From: Gammaproteobacteria bacterium
GTDB lineage: Bacteria > Pseudomonadota > Gammaproteobacteria > Pseudomonadales > JAUIET01
DNA: 64,000 nt
NCBI GenBank assembly: GCA_030429735.1
Contig: JAUIET010000001.1
Span: 620,001-684,000, forward strand
Reading direction: 5' to 3'
Shown: positions 8,539 through 16,443 of the stretch, in pieces
How the letters are laid out: each line of letters starts with the position of its first letter
How positions within the stretch are numbered: position 1 is the stretch's first letter
The notes under the pieces: generated by a model
Databases searched by the model: none
Told to the model about the DNA's origin: nothing
What the model saw: the letters and a program-made list of their open reading frames with translations, nothing else
Program-made: the position numbers and the translations under genes

Positions 8539-10280
8539 AACTACCCAATACTGACGTAACAAGAAAACTGCTGTTTGCCGTTCCTGCCGCAATTGGCTCT
8601 GTTGCCATACTGTGGGTGGCCGGCCTGTTTTTTGCCACCAATGCATTGGCCTTACTGGTGACCTTGCTGATCGCTATCGCCTTCGGTATCGGTGTGGCGG
8701 AACTGGCCCAGTTCCGTAAGGCAACCGATTCCCTGGAGCACGCGCTTGGCTCTATCCATCAACCCATCGAGCAGCTAGACGAGTGGCTGGGCAAAATACA
8801 CTCTTCACTGCAGAACCCGGTTCGGCTAAGAATTGAAAGTGAGCGAGTAGGCTTACCTGCACCAGTGTTAACGCCGTATCTGGTAGGGCTGCTGGTTATG
8901 CTGGGCTTGCTGGGTACGTTTATCGGTATGGTCGACACGCTGGGCGGGGCAGTCACTGCGTTGCAAGGCAGCACCGAGTTGCACGCCATCCGCCAGGGTT
9001 TAACGGCGCCTATCAATGGCTTGAGCCTGGCCTTTGGCACGTCAGTTGCCGGTGTGGCCGCGTCCGCCATGCTTGGCTTAATGTCCACATTAAGCCGCCG
9101 CGAACGCATGTTGGCCACACGCGCACTGGACGCCCAGATAGCCACCCATTTGCGCCCATTTTCACTTGCGCACAATCGCCAGCAAACTTACCTGGCCCTG
9201 CAAACACATGCCGCATTGATGCCAACGCTTGCCGAGCAAATGCACAGCATGATGGAAAGCATTGCCAACACGGGCACCGTGCTCAGCGAAACACTGTTGG
9301 CGAACCAACAAGACTTTCAGGAAACAGTACACGCGTCATTTACGCAACTGGCTTCTTCTGTACAAACCTCGCTCAATGAAAATTTGATTGAAAGCGGCAA
9401 CAAGACCAACGCCAGCATCAGCAATATGGTGTCAGAGCAATTAGCGGCCCTGGCCAAAGAAAGTGAAAACACCCATCAGCGAATTGGCGCCGCAGCAGAA
9501 CAGCAACTGAGCGCCGTTACCACGCACTTGCATGAGACCACTGCGCAGCTGAACTCGGCCTGGCAAGAAAACCTCAATTCCCAACAGGCCAGCGCTGCAG
9601 AATGGATGGCGCACAATCAAACCCGTATGGAACAGCTTACGGACTCTGTGGCTGAGCAAGTTGCCCAACTTGGTAAAACGCTGGAAGAACCGTTGGCGCA
9701 TTTGATCAGTACTGCGTCAGAAACCCCCAAAGTGGCGGCACAAGTGATTGGCGATCTGCGCCAGGAAATCACCAGCAATGTAGAGCGTGATAAAGCCCTG
9801 CTGGAAGAACGAAACTTATTGTTAGACAAACTAAACTCGCTCAGCGACGCCTTTGAAGCGGGCACCCAGCAACAGCATGAGTCCATGAACCAGCTAATTC
9901 AAGACTCTACAACTGCCCTGTCACAGGCCGGCATTGAATTCAGTCAGCACATCAGCAAAGAGCTTGAGAAGCTCGACACGGTCACTGAACACTTCGAAGC
10001 CAGCACAATTAACATGGAAAGCCTGGGCGAGGCTTTTGCCACGGCCGTCGCTCAGTACAGCCAGTCAAATGAGCAACTGGTTCAGCAGTTGAACCGAATA
10101 GAGCAGTCCATGGATACCGCTGGCAACCGCAGCGACCAGCAAATGTCGTACTACGTTGCGCAAGCGAGAGAGATCATCGATCAAAGCCTGCTGTCGCAGA
10201 AAGAGCTGTTTGATGAATTACGACAAATCAACAGCAGTAACGCCGAGCAAAACGAAGCTGCATCGGCGGCCCTGAACTGA
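8535..10280 (+). CDS. DUF802 protein, MotA/TolQ/ExbB-like membrane subunit with long coiled-coil tail
   Basis: A 581-residue protein with four predicted membrane segments at about 13-33, 37-56, 113-134 and 163-184. The last two carry GLLGTFIGMVDTL and a Gly/Ala-rich helix, as in the pore helices of MotA/TolQ/ExbB proton channels. Residues about 190-580 form a long Gln/Glu/Ser-rich helical tail with heptad-like spacing, expected in the cytoplasm. This plan resembles ZorA of Zorya defence, which also has a MotA core and a long intracellular tail. The partner should be the OmpA/MotB-like protein that follows with a 1-base overlap. Function in the family is unknown. Confidence 0.8.
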   Translation: MKLPNTDVTRKLLFAVPAAIGSVAILWVAGLFFATNALALLVTLLIAIAFGIGVAELAQFRKATDSLEHALGSIHQPIEQLDEWLGKIHSSLQNPVRLRIESERVGLPAPVLTPYLVGLLVMLGLLGTFIGMVDTLGGAVTALQGSTELHAIRQGLTAPINGLSLAFGTSVAGVAASAMLGLMSTLSRRERMLATRALDAQIATHLRPFSLAHNRQQTYLALQTHAALMPTLAEQMHSMMESIANTGTVLSETLLANQQDFQETVHASFTQLASSVQTSLNENLIESGNKTNASISNMVSEQLAALAKESENTHQRIGAAAEQQLSAVTTHLHETTAQLNSAWQENLNSQQASAAEWMAHNQTRMEQLTDSVAEQVAQLGKTLEEPLAHLISTASETPKVAAQVIGDLRQEITSNVERDKALLEERNLLLDKLNSLSDAFEAGTQQQHESMNQLIQDSTTALSQAGIEFSQHISKELEKLDTVTEHFEASTINMESLGEAFATAVAQYSQSNEQLVQQLNRIEQSMDTAGNRSDQQMSYYVAQAREIIDQSLLSQKELFDELRQINSSNAEQNEAASAALN

Positions 10281-10927
10281 TGGATCAACTCGACGACGGT
10301 CAGACGCACGACACGCCGGTATGGCCGATTTTTGGCGACTTGATGGCCGGTGTGGTAGGCGTATTTGTATTACTGCTGGTTTGGACGCTAGGCCATCAAG
10401 TGGAATTGTCGCAATCGTTGGAGCAGGAAGTACAACAACGGCAAGCGGAACAGCAACAGCGTTACCGCGCAGAAGAAGCGCTGGAAATCGCACTGGCTGA
10501 CCCTCTGGCCAGCGGCCGAATCACGCTAACGAATGGCAAAATAGGCATCAGCGGCAGCGTATTGTTCGCCACCAACTCAGCCGCCCTGCAGAGCGATGGC
10601 CAGAAGTTGTTGCGGAATCTGGTAGAACCACTGAAGCAATATCTAAGCCGACGCAATGAAATGCTGATGGTCAGTGGCTTTACAGACGACCGTGCTATTC
10701 ATCGTGACAATATCCACTTTGATGACAACTGGCAGCTCTCGGCCGAACGAGCGCTCACAGTTACCCGCGCGCTGATTGATGAAGGCATGCCGGCGGATCA
10801 AGTATTTGCCGCCGCGTTTGGGCAGGAACAACCGATTGTTGCTAACACCAGCAAACAAAACCGCGCGCAAAACCGGCGCGTGGAAATTGCGCCCGTTCCA
10901 AAAAGCAACAGTGACGCCGGGCGATGA
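10280..10927 (+). CDS. OmpA/MotB-like peptidoglycan-binding partner subunit
   Basis: A 215-residue protein with a short cytoplasmic N-terminus, one membrane helix (about 17-36) and a periplasmic OmpA-like domain (about 85-210). D20 in PIFGDLMAGV sits at the start of the helix, where MotB, ExbD and ZorB carry the ion-binding aspartate. The OmpA domain has NWQLSAERA and NRRVEI, typical peptidoglycan-binding positions. It overlaps the DUF802 gene by 1 base and the DUF2894 gene by 4. Together with the DUF802 protein it should form a 5:2 type ion-driven stator (inference from MotAB and ZorAB). Confidence 0.82.
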   Translation: MDQLDDGQTHDTPVWPIFGDLMAGVVGVFVLLLVWTLGHQVELSQSLEQEVQQRQAEQQQRYRAEEALEIALADPLASGRITLTNGKIGISGSVLFATNSAALQSDGQKLLRNLVEPLKQYLSRRNEMLMVSGFTDDRAIHRDNIHFDDNWQLSAERALTVTRALIDEGMPADQVFAAAFGQEQPIVANTSKQNRAQNRRVEIAPVPKSNSDAGR

Positions 10928-11553
10928 GCGAAGCGCTGAGTCACATTCAACATTGTCTGGCCACACTGAAAGCCAATGGTGATCATCACTTTGACCCGGT
11001 ACGCTATCAGCATATTCTGCGCCTGACAGAAAGGGCAGTTACCGCTCGCGAAGCAGTGCAAGCAAAGCTTCATGATAAAGCCTTGTCACTCCTTGATGCA
11101 TACCAAAACGACCTGGAAGACAACAAACACAATGTGTGCCGCCTACCAAGGCGATCGAAAACACAGGTGTTTCTAAAAGAACTGCATCAAACGCTCAACG
11201 ATAGACATCTCCGGCACATAGACGACAATCCTGGCGACGCCATCACCGAGCGCTTGCTGGAAAACGAAGACAGCACCCTTGTTCAATCAGGATTTGATAT
11301 CTTGAACAAGCAACCCAACGAGCTACAGGCATATACCCTGTACAGAGAAAGTAAAAAACAGTTTGAAACTGATACGCTGGTAAACGCAATCATCAATAAC
11401 CAGCCGGATACTTACGGCCCGTTAAACCCACAGAAGCTATTGATTCGATCGCTGGAATCAATGCGAGAGCTGTCGCCGCATTATTTGAATCGGTTTGTGG
11501 GGTATATTGATACCTTGGTTCGGTTAGAGGAGGGGGAGGAAGCCAGCCGGTGA
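10924..11553 (+). CDS. DUF2894 family protein
   Basis: A 209-residue soluble protein recognised as DUF2894 mainly by its place and size. The N-terminal half (about 1-65) is helical and charged. The C-terminal half carries the block SLESMRELSPHYLNRFVGYIDTL, shortened here as SLESMRELSP and RFVGYIDTL, a recurring feature of such proteins. There are no membrane segments or enzyme motifs. The start codon overlaps the stop of the OmpA-like gene (ATGA), making this the last gene of a tightly coupled operon. It may be the cytoplasmic effector or regulator of the membrane complex, but nothing in the sequence shows that. Confidence 0.72.
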   Translation: MSEALSHIQHCLATLKANGDHHFDPVRYQHILRLTERAVTAREAVQAKLHDKALSLLDAYQNDLEDNKHNVCRLPRRSKTQVFLKELHQTLNDRHLRHIDDNPGDAITERLLENEDSTLVQSGFDILNKQPNELQAYTLYRESKKQFETDTLVNAIINNQPDTYGPLNPQKLLIRSLESMRELSPHYLNRFVGYIDTLVRLEEGEEASR

Positions 11554-11737
11554 TGTTAACTCAGCGGCCTGAGCGCTGGGCATAGCGTCTATGGCTTCAA
11601 GAATGGGCAAGGTTAGGGTGCCATCCATATCGAAAATCCAATGCGTACAGTGGCTTAAGGGCATACTGTTCCAGGGTTCGTTGTGTGGTACATTTCGCAT
11701 CAATTATCCCACAACGTTTATTAAGCGGAATACCATT

Positions 11738-12274
11738 ATGCCTTCTTTAAAAGACCAACTTCTGAAAGCTGGACTGGTTGATGAAAAGAAGGCCAAGCAG
11801 ATAGAAAAGCAAAAGCGCAAGCAAGCTAAACAAACACCCAAAGGGCAACTACAGACCAACGAGGCTCGCGAGCACGCTAAAAAAGTGCAGGCGGAGCGCG
11901 CAGCAAAAGATAAGGAAATTAATCGTCAACGTCAGCAAGCGGCACAGCAAAAAGCCATTGCGGCGCAAATCAGGCAGCTGATTGACACCAATAGAATTGA
12001 CCGCAAGGACGGCGATATTGCCTATCAATTCACGCACGGCAAAAAAATAAAGAAACTGTATGTTACGCAACTGCTACAAACGCAGCTTACTAATGGTGTT
12101 ATTGCAATCGTTCTCAATGGAGATAAATACGAACTTGTGCCGGTGCAGGTTGCCGAGAAAATCAAGCAACGTGATGAATCCGTTGTGTTGGTTCAGAACG
12201 TAGCTGGTCACACAGAAATTGATGAAAACGACCCGTATGCTGACTATCAAATACCGGATGACTTGATGTGGTAG
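11738..12274 (+). CDS. DUF2058 (YaiL-like) family protein
   Basis: A 178-residue, highly basic protein. The N-terminal half (about 10-85) is a Lys/Gln-rich helix with KQIEKQKRKQAKQ and further charged repeats. The C-terminal half (about 85-178) is the compact domain of the DUF2058/YaiL family, ending in acidic ENDPYADYQIPDD. The family has been described as nucleoprotein-like, without a settled function. The ATG at 11738 begins MPSLKDQLLKAGLV, the usual family start; earlier in-frame codons add unrelated sequence. It lies 184 bases after the DUF2894 gene with its own likely promoter region, so it is probably not part of that operon. Confidence 0.85.
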   Translation: MPSLKDQLLKAGLVDEKKAKQIEKQKRKQAKQTPKGQLQTNEAREHAKKVQAERAAKDKEINRQRQQAAQQKAIAAQIRQLIDTNRIDRKDGDIAYQFTHGKKIKKLYVTQLLQTQLTNGVIAIVLNGDKYELVPVQVAEKIKQRDESVVLVQNVAGHTEIDENDPYADYQIPDDLMW

Positions 12275-12521
12275 CTATTTTTGGAATCAAGCAGCTCGCA
12301 ATGGTCAACAGCAGGGCTATGATATTGCCCAGCCAGTCGACCAGACTGCGCCGCTGGGGTATTGATGGTTCGCTGTTCATGGTTTAAAAACTGTACGAAC
12401 CAGCCCACCCAGAGAGCCAGGGGATTAGTTGTACGATATATGTACTATTTGACGGTTTTGATTTACCATCAATTTCACCACTTAACGTTGCCAAAGCCCC
12501 GCGCGCTTGCTGGAGACGTGG

Positions 12522-13475
12522 ATGAAATTCCTGGAACGCATTGCTAACAAACCGTCTTCCATTACGATTGACTATATTCCCAGGCAGTGCGCGTTTTGCC
12601 AGTCACCCAAAATTCTTCGCTCAGCTCCGTCCCATCTGGATGAGCGACTGCAAGTAAAGCTGCGCTTTTTTTGTCGCTCCTGCATGATCGACATGTTTGT
12701 TGTCGACACAAACATTGAGCGTGCCAAACAGCAAACACCAGCAGCACCCGGTACGGCAGCCGAAAACACGATTCTGCGCAATCGATTGAAGAACACCACC
12801 GAAAAGCTGGAGAAAACCAGGCGCGCCTTGCGTATTCAAAACGCAAGGCAGCAAAAAGACAGCGCGCGAATAGAAGTACTGGAGCAACTGGTGGCAGCCC
12901 AAGCCACTGACAGATCGCAACTGCTGGCACTGCAAGCCAAGTTGCTGGAGGCCGCGCAAGAGATCAAAGATAAAGAGTACGCTCTGGCCAAGGCCAATGC
13001 AGTAACAGATAGCATGCAAGCAAGACGAAGTGCCAGCAACCTTGTTAAGCTGCCCACACTGAACCCGAATCGGGTCAGCCACCTTCGCAGCGTTGATACC
13101 AATATGGAAATGGCGAAACGCATTGAACAGGGTTTGTCGCTGAGCAAGCTCGGCCACCTTGAGCCAAGCAGAACGCGGACAGCGCAACAAAATTACGCTC
13201 GTGCTGTGCGGTATATGAAAGGCAACGGGGTGCCGGTCAATCCGCACCAGGCCGTACGCTATTTTGAGCTGGCTGCGCGCGCCGGGCATATAAAAGCGCA
13301 GTTCAATATGGGTTTGTGTCGGGCACGCGGCACGGGTGGTAAGAAAAATCTGCAGGATAGCTATCGCTGGTTCGCTGCGGCCGCCGAGCAAGGGCACCAG
13401 AGGGCGTTTACCCTGTTGTCGGGCATCGCTGCGATGATATCAGCGGAAAAGAACACCGAACTTGGTGAGCGTTAG
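12522..13475 (+). CDS. Zinc-ribbon, coiled-coil and Sel1-repeat protein
   Basis: A 317-residue soluble protein with a clear three-part layout. An N-terminal CXXC pair (CAFC) and a second pair (CRSC) about 28 residues later form a probable zinc ribbon (about 20-60). A long helical coiled-coil region covers about 85-175. Two Sel1-like TPR repeats fill about 225-300 (ARAVRYMKGNGVPVNPHQA, then YRWFAAAAEQGH). The ATG at 12522 has GGAG about 7 bases upstream and is better than the TTG at 12507. Sel1 repeats bind proteins; the function is unknown. The stop is 8 bases from the end of the convergent kinase gene. Confidence 0.75.
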   Translation: MKFLERIANKPSSITIDYIPRQCAFCQSPKILRSAPSHLDERLQVKLRFFCRSCMIDMFVVDTNIERAKQQTPAAPGTAAENTILRNRLKNTTEKLEKTRRALRIQNARQQKDSARIEVLEQLVAAQATDRSQLLALQAKLLEAAQEIKDKEYALAKANAVTDSMQARRSASNLVKLPTLNPNRVSHLRSVDTNMEMAKRIEQGLSLSKLGHLEPSRTRTAQQNYARAVRYMKGNGVPVNPHQAVRYFELAARAGHIKAQFNMGLCRARGTGGKKNLQDSYRWFAAAAEQGHQRAFTLLSGIAAMISAEKNTELGER

Positions 13476-13483
13476 CGTTCGCT

Positions 13484-15031
13484 TTATGCGTAGCGCGGTA
13501 CGCTCAGAAAAAAACAACTCGCTATCAGCGGTGAACGCCTGACGCCAAATTGATATCCGTGTTGCTCTGCCAGTTCGAAACAGCTTGCCAGCCCTATGCC
13601 CTGACCTTTGGATGTATCGCCCTTCACGCCACGCTGGCGCAATTGCTCGAACTGGTCGGCGCTAATGCCATGGCCATGATCGAGCACATCAATGCGTACC
13701 CGTTTACCCTCACGCCTGCAGCCGATCAGTACTCTCTGTGAGCGTGAGTGTTCAATAGCGTTCGACACCATGTTTGATGTAATTCGCATAACCGCAACGG
13801 GGTTGACCAGGGCGTTCAAGGATGTAGGCACCGTAGTTAACCGGATGCCCTTACTGCTGGCCTCCTCTGCAAACATCTGCGTCATTGTTTGCAGCAGCAG
13901 GTTCAACGGCATGACTTCGTTTTGGGTATCTGATGACCGCGGTTCTTCCAGGGCGTTGTCCGGTTCGCTGTCATTGCTTGCAAAGCTGTCCGCCAGACGG
14001 TCGATATACGTTAAGGCTTGTTGGTACTCAATATCGTCCTCCAGATCAACCGCGTGTTTGAGCTTGTCCAGAGTAAGTTTCAAAGACACTAAAGGTTGGC
14101 GAATATCATGACTGGCAGCTGACAATTTCTCGCGCCGGCGAGCGGCTAATTCACGCATTCGTGCAAATTCGCGTTCAGCTTGCAGCTTTTCTTCACTGAT
14201 AAGCGCAGCGCGGCGCGCCGTCTGTAATTCACGCTGCAGGGCGTCTTCATGATCTTTTCGAATGCCAATAATATGCGCCATATAGGTGGCCACTAAGCTG
14301 AATGACAATAACGCATAGACCAGTCTTACCGCGGTATAACTCAACTCTGCATAAGAAAATGAATCCTTGCTCATTTGATACCAAGCCACAGCAATTATCA
14401 CCAGCACCGCCAATAAAAACAGTAAGCCGGTGATGCGCGAAAACCTGCCGGCATAGGCGAATTGGCGTTCACCGGAATGCTGTCCGGCCGGACGCCAGCT
14501 CATTGCCGATAGCAACTGCGACAAGACCATGGGTACAAACAAAATGTTGGCTATTACCGCAAGCAAAATAATGGGCACAAATGGAATCAGCGCGATGCAT
14601 ACAAAACTGAGTATGCCCATTACCTGAAAAATACCACTTAGTTTTTTCATTAGAACCGGTGGCTGGCCTTCTGAGGCGGCCACTGCAAGCAGCAATCCAT
14701 TGCCATTTAAAGCCAGTAAGGTTGTCAGCGGAATCCAGTTAGTGAGTTCCGGGTTGTCCGGCCAGAGCAGGCGAGAGGCCGTTCCATCTACGCAGGCTAC
14801 AAGAAACAGACCAAGCATAAATTGCAGCGTATACCACAGCCCAAAGCCATTGCGGGAAGCAACGTTGAACAAAGCGAACACCAACAGTAATACAATGGAA
14901 CTGCTGTAAAATATGGCGCTAATCGCCACACTCTGTAGTTGCTGTTCGTAGTAAGATATAGTTTGCGCTGCAGCGCTGGGTAAGCAAAATAAAACCAGAA
15001 TCAGCAGCGCGGTGATGGATTGCTTTTTCAT
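13484..15031 (-). CDS. Membrane sensor histidine kinase (7TM-type)
   Basis: A 515-residue histidine kinase. A signal peptide or first helix (1-22) is followed by about seven membrane segments between residues 35 and 255, like 7TMR-type sensor regions. A coiled linker (260-300) leads to the dimerisation box with phosphoacceptor H308 in SAASHDIRQPL. The ATPase domain has the N box NMVSNAIEHS, G1 DHGHGIS and G2 GQGIGLAS. The ATG at 15031 starts a good signal sequence; an upstream start would overlap the divergent regulator. It is divergent from the NarL-type regulator and very likely its partner. The ligand is unknown. Confidence 0.88.
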   Translation of the reverse strand: MKKQSITALLILVLFCLPSAAAQTISYYEQQLQSVAISAIFYSSSIVLLLVFALFNVASRNGFGLWYTLQFMLGLFLVACVDGTASRLLWPDNPELTNWIPLTTLLALNGNGLLLAVAASEGQPPVLMKKLSGIFQVMGILSFVCIALIPFVPIILLAVIANILFVPMVLSQLLSAMSWRPAGQHSGERQFAYAGRFSRITGLLFLLAVLVIIAVAWYQMSKDSFSYAELSYTAVRLVYALLSFSLVATYMAHIIGIRKDHEDALQRELQTARRAALISEEKLQAEREFARMRELAARRREKLSAASHDIRQPLVSLKLTLDKLKHAVDLEDDIEYQQALTYIDRLADSFASNDSEPDNALEEPRSSDTQNEVMPLNLLLQTMTQMFAEEASSKGIRLTTVPTSLNALVNPVAVMRITSNMVSNAIEHSRSQRVLIGCRREGKRVRIDVLDHGHGISADQFEQLRQRGVKGDTSKGQGIGLASCFELAEQHGYQFGVRRSPLIASCFFLSVPRYA

Positions 15032-15047
15032 AGCACAGGGGTTTCTT

Positions 15048-15725
15048 TTGGGTGCACACTCATTGATACACGGCGACAAAACCGTTGTTATTGCCGACGA
15101 TCACGCCATTATTCGCAACTCGCTGGATGAAGCCTTGAGCCGCCCTGGCCGCGTTGCGGTTAAAGGCTTGCATGTGTTGGCACATGCAAGCAATGGATTT
15201 GAAGCGGTAGCGGCTGTAAAGCAACACAAACCGGATTTGCTGTTGCTTGATGTGGCAATGCCGCTGGCTTCGGGTGCGCAGATTGTCAACGACATTCGCC
15301 GCTGGAGCGCCGACACTCACACGGTTGTGTTCACCGGGGTGGAAACGGCCGGCTTGCTGCTGGGCCTGATCGAAGACGGCGTGCGCGGTTTGTTTTCCAA
15401 GGCAGACCCTATTGAAGAGCTGTTGGACAAGCTGCCACTTATTCTTGACGGTTCCACCTACGTGTCGCCACGCTTTAGCAAAATTCTTGAAACACAAAGT
15501 GCGCTTGCTTCGCTCACGCCGCGCGAGCGGCAAACCTTGAATATGGTAGTGGCCGGGAAAAGCAACCGCGAAATCGCACAAGCGATTAATGTCAGTGCAA
15601 AAACCGTTGATAAGCACCGCACCAGTATGATGAACAAGCTTGGCGTGCATTCGGTGGTAGAGCTGATTGCCCTGGCCTTGCGCGAAGGCTTGCTTGATGA
15701 TGGTCACTCGGTTTCCCATAAATAA
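15048..15725 (+). CDS. NarL/FixJ-family response regulator
   Basis: A two-domain regulator of about 225 residues. The receiver has the acidic DD pair (VIADDHA), the phosphoacceptor aspartate in LLLLDVAMP, and the conserved Thr and Lys in FTGVE and FSKAD. The C-terminal LuxR-type helix-turn-helix begins LTPRERQTLNMVVAG and continues with SNREIA and VSAKTVDKHR. I chose a TTG at 15048 because AGGGG lies 7 bases upstream; an ATG at 15012 would overlap the divergent kinase gene. The palindrome 44 bases after its stop and a second copy at 18634 are plausible targets. Confidence 0.88.
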   Translation: MGAHSLIHGDKTVVIADDHAIIRNSLDEALSRPGRVAVKGLHVLAHASNGFEAVAAVKQHKPDLLLLDVAMPLASGAQIVNDIRRWSADTHTVVFTGVETAGLLLGLIEDGVRGLFSKADPIEELLDKLPLILDGSTYVSPRFSKILETQSALASLTPRERQTLNMVVAGKSNREIAQAINVSAKTVDKHRTSMMNKLGVHSVVELIALALREGLLDDGHSVSHK

Positions 15726-15768
15726 CGGCCTGCCATAACAATACTGGACCAGGACAGCCCTTTTTCAA

Positions 15769-15786
15769 ATGGGGTGCTTACCCCAT
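15769..15786. promoter_or_regulatory. Palindromic operator, copy 1
   Basis: ATGGGGT-GCTT-ACCCCAT is a perfect 7-bp inverted repeat with a 4-base spacer. It ends 63 bases before the start of the acidic-tail protein gene. The same arms and spacer length occur at 18634-18653 before another secreted-protein gene. The half-site TACCCCA resembles NarL-type heptamers, and a NarL-type regulator is encoded next door. Binding is inferred. Confidence 0.7.
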
Positions 15787-15849
15787 ACGTATTTATTCTC
15801 ATCAGTCCACACTGATTCCCAGATCGTTAGTCAACACCTGGAGAACACC

Positions 15850-16443
15850 ATGGATATTCTATTTCGAAAGACCGGCTACATTATTACATTTTTACTCGCC
15901 TTGATATGCAGCAGCTGGGCCTATGCACAGGCAGGAATATCGGGTATTCCGCAAATACCTGCGTTTCTGCCATTGTCTCATACGGTACCACCCACAGCAG
16001 AAGCTATGCCGCTGGATGGCGTGTGGAACATCACAACCATCAATAAGCGAATTCGCATAGATCGAGGTCGAGCGTATGCGGTTGACAGCTGGCTACACTT
16101 ATTTGTGCTGCAGGTTCAAGCCAATATGGTGGTGGTAAAAGACATTGTTAAAACGGGCGCAGGTGAATACAGTGGCAACGACTTACCGCTGTTGGGTGTT
16201 GCCACATTCAAGGCAAGCCCTTCCGGTAACCTCGATGTAACGGTACAAGCGCCATTAGGACCAATAAAATACGCACTGGCACCCGTTGATCTGGATGACC
16301 GTGACTGGTTTGAGCGGGACAGGGATGGAAACAGCAGAGTTGATGACGAAGAGGATGACGGCGACCAGGACGACAGCGAGTCAGAAGACGATTCAGAAGA
16401 AGACGATTCAGAGGAAGACGATAAAGAGTCCGAATACCCGTAG
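15850..16443 (+). CDS. Secreted protein with highly acidic C-terminal tail
   Basis: A 197-residue exported protein with a signal peptide ending near AYAQA (residue 27). The middle (about 50-150) looks like a small beta-rich domain with no family I recognise. The last 45 residues are almost all Asp, Glu and Ser, with the repeated unit DDSEE, and should bind divalent cations or basic surfaces. The ATG at 15850 has CTGGAG 6 bases upstream. The operator palindrome ends 63 bases upstream. The 3' end overlaps the beginning of the TonB-dependent receptor frame by up to 89 bases. This may be a co-operating surface binding protein (inference). Confidence 0.78.
   Translation: MDILFRKTGYIITFLLALICSSWAYAQAGISGIPQIPAFLPLSHTVPPTAEAMPLDGVWNITTINKRIRIDRGRAYAVDSWLHLFVLQVQANMVVVKDIVKTGAGEYSGNDLPLLGVATFKASPSGNLDVTVQAPLGPIKYALAPVDLDDRDWFERDRDGNSRVDDEEDDGDQDDSESEDDSEEDDSEEDDKESEYP

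Noticed and set aside
7810-11553. Calling the stator-like operon a Zorya defence system
   Set aside because: ZorA/ZorB-like membrane parts are present, but I see no ZorC, ZorD or ZorE helicase/nuclease partner. DUF3348 and DUF2894 are not known Zorya parts.
12162-12380. 72-residue minus-strand frame with one hydrophobic segment after the DUF2058 gene
   Set aside because: About half of it is antisense to DUF2058 and I see no Shine-Dalgarno or family. It could still be a small membrane peptide.
12621-13397. 258-residue minus-strand frame inside the zinc-ribbon/Sel1 gene
   Set aside because: It is a shadow of a gene with clear zinc-binding and Sel1 motifs.
15060-15719. 219-residue minus-strand frame inside the response regulator gene
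   Set aside because: The plus strand carries complete receiver and LuxR-type motifs.
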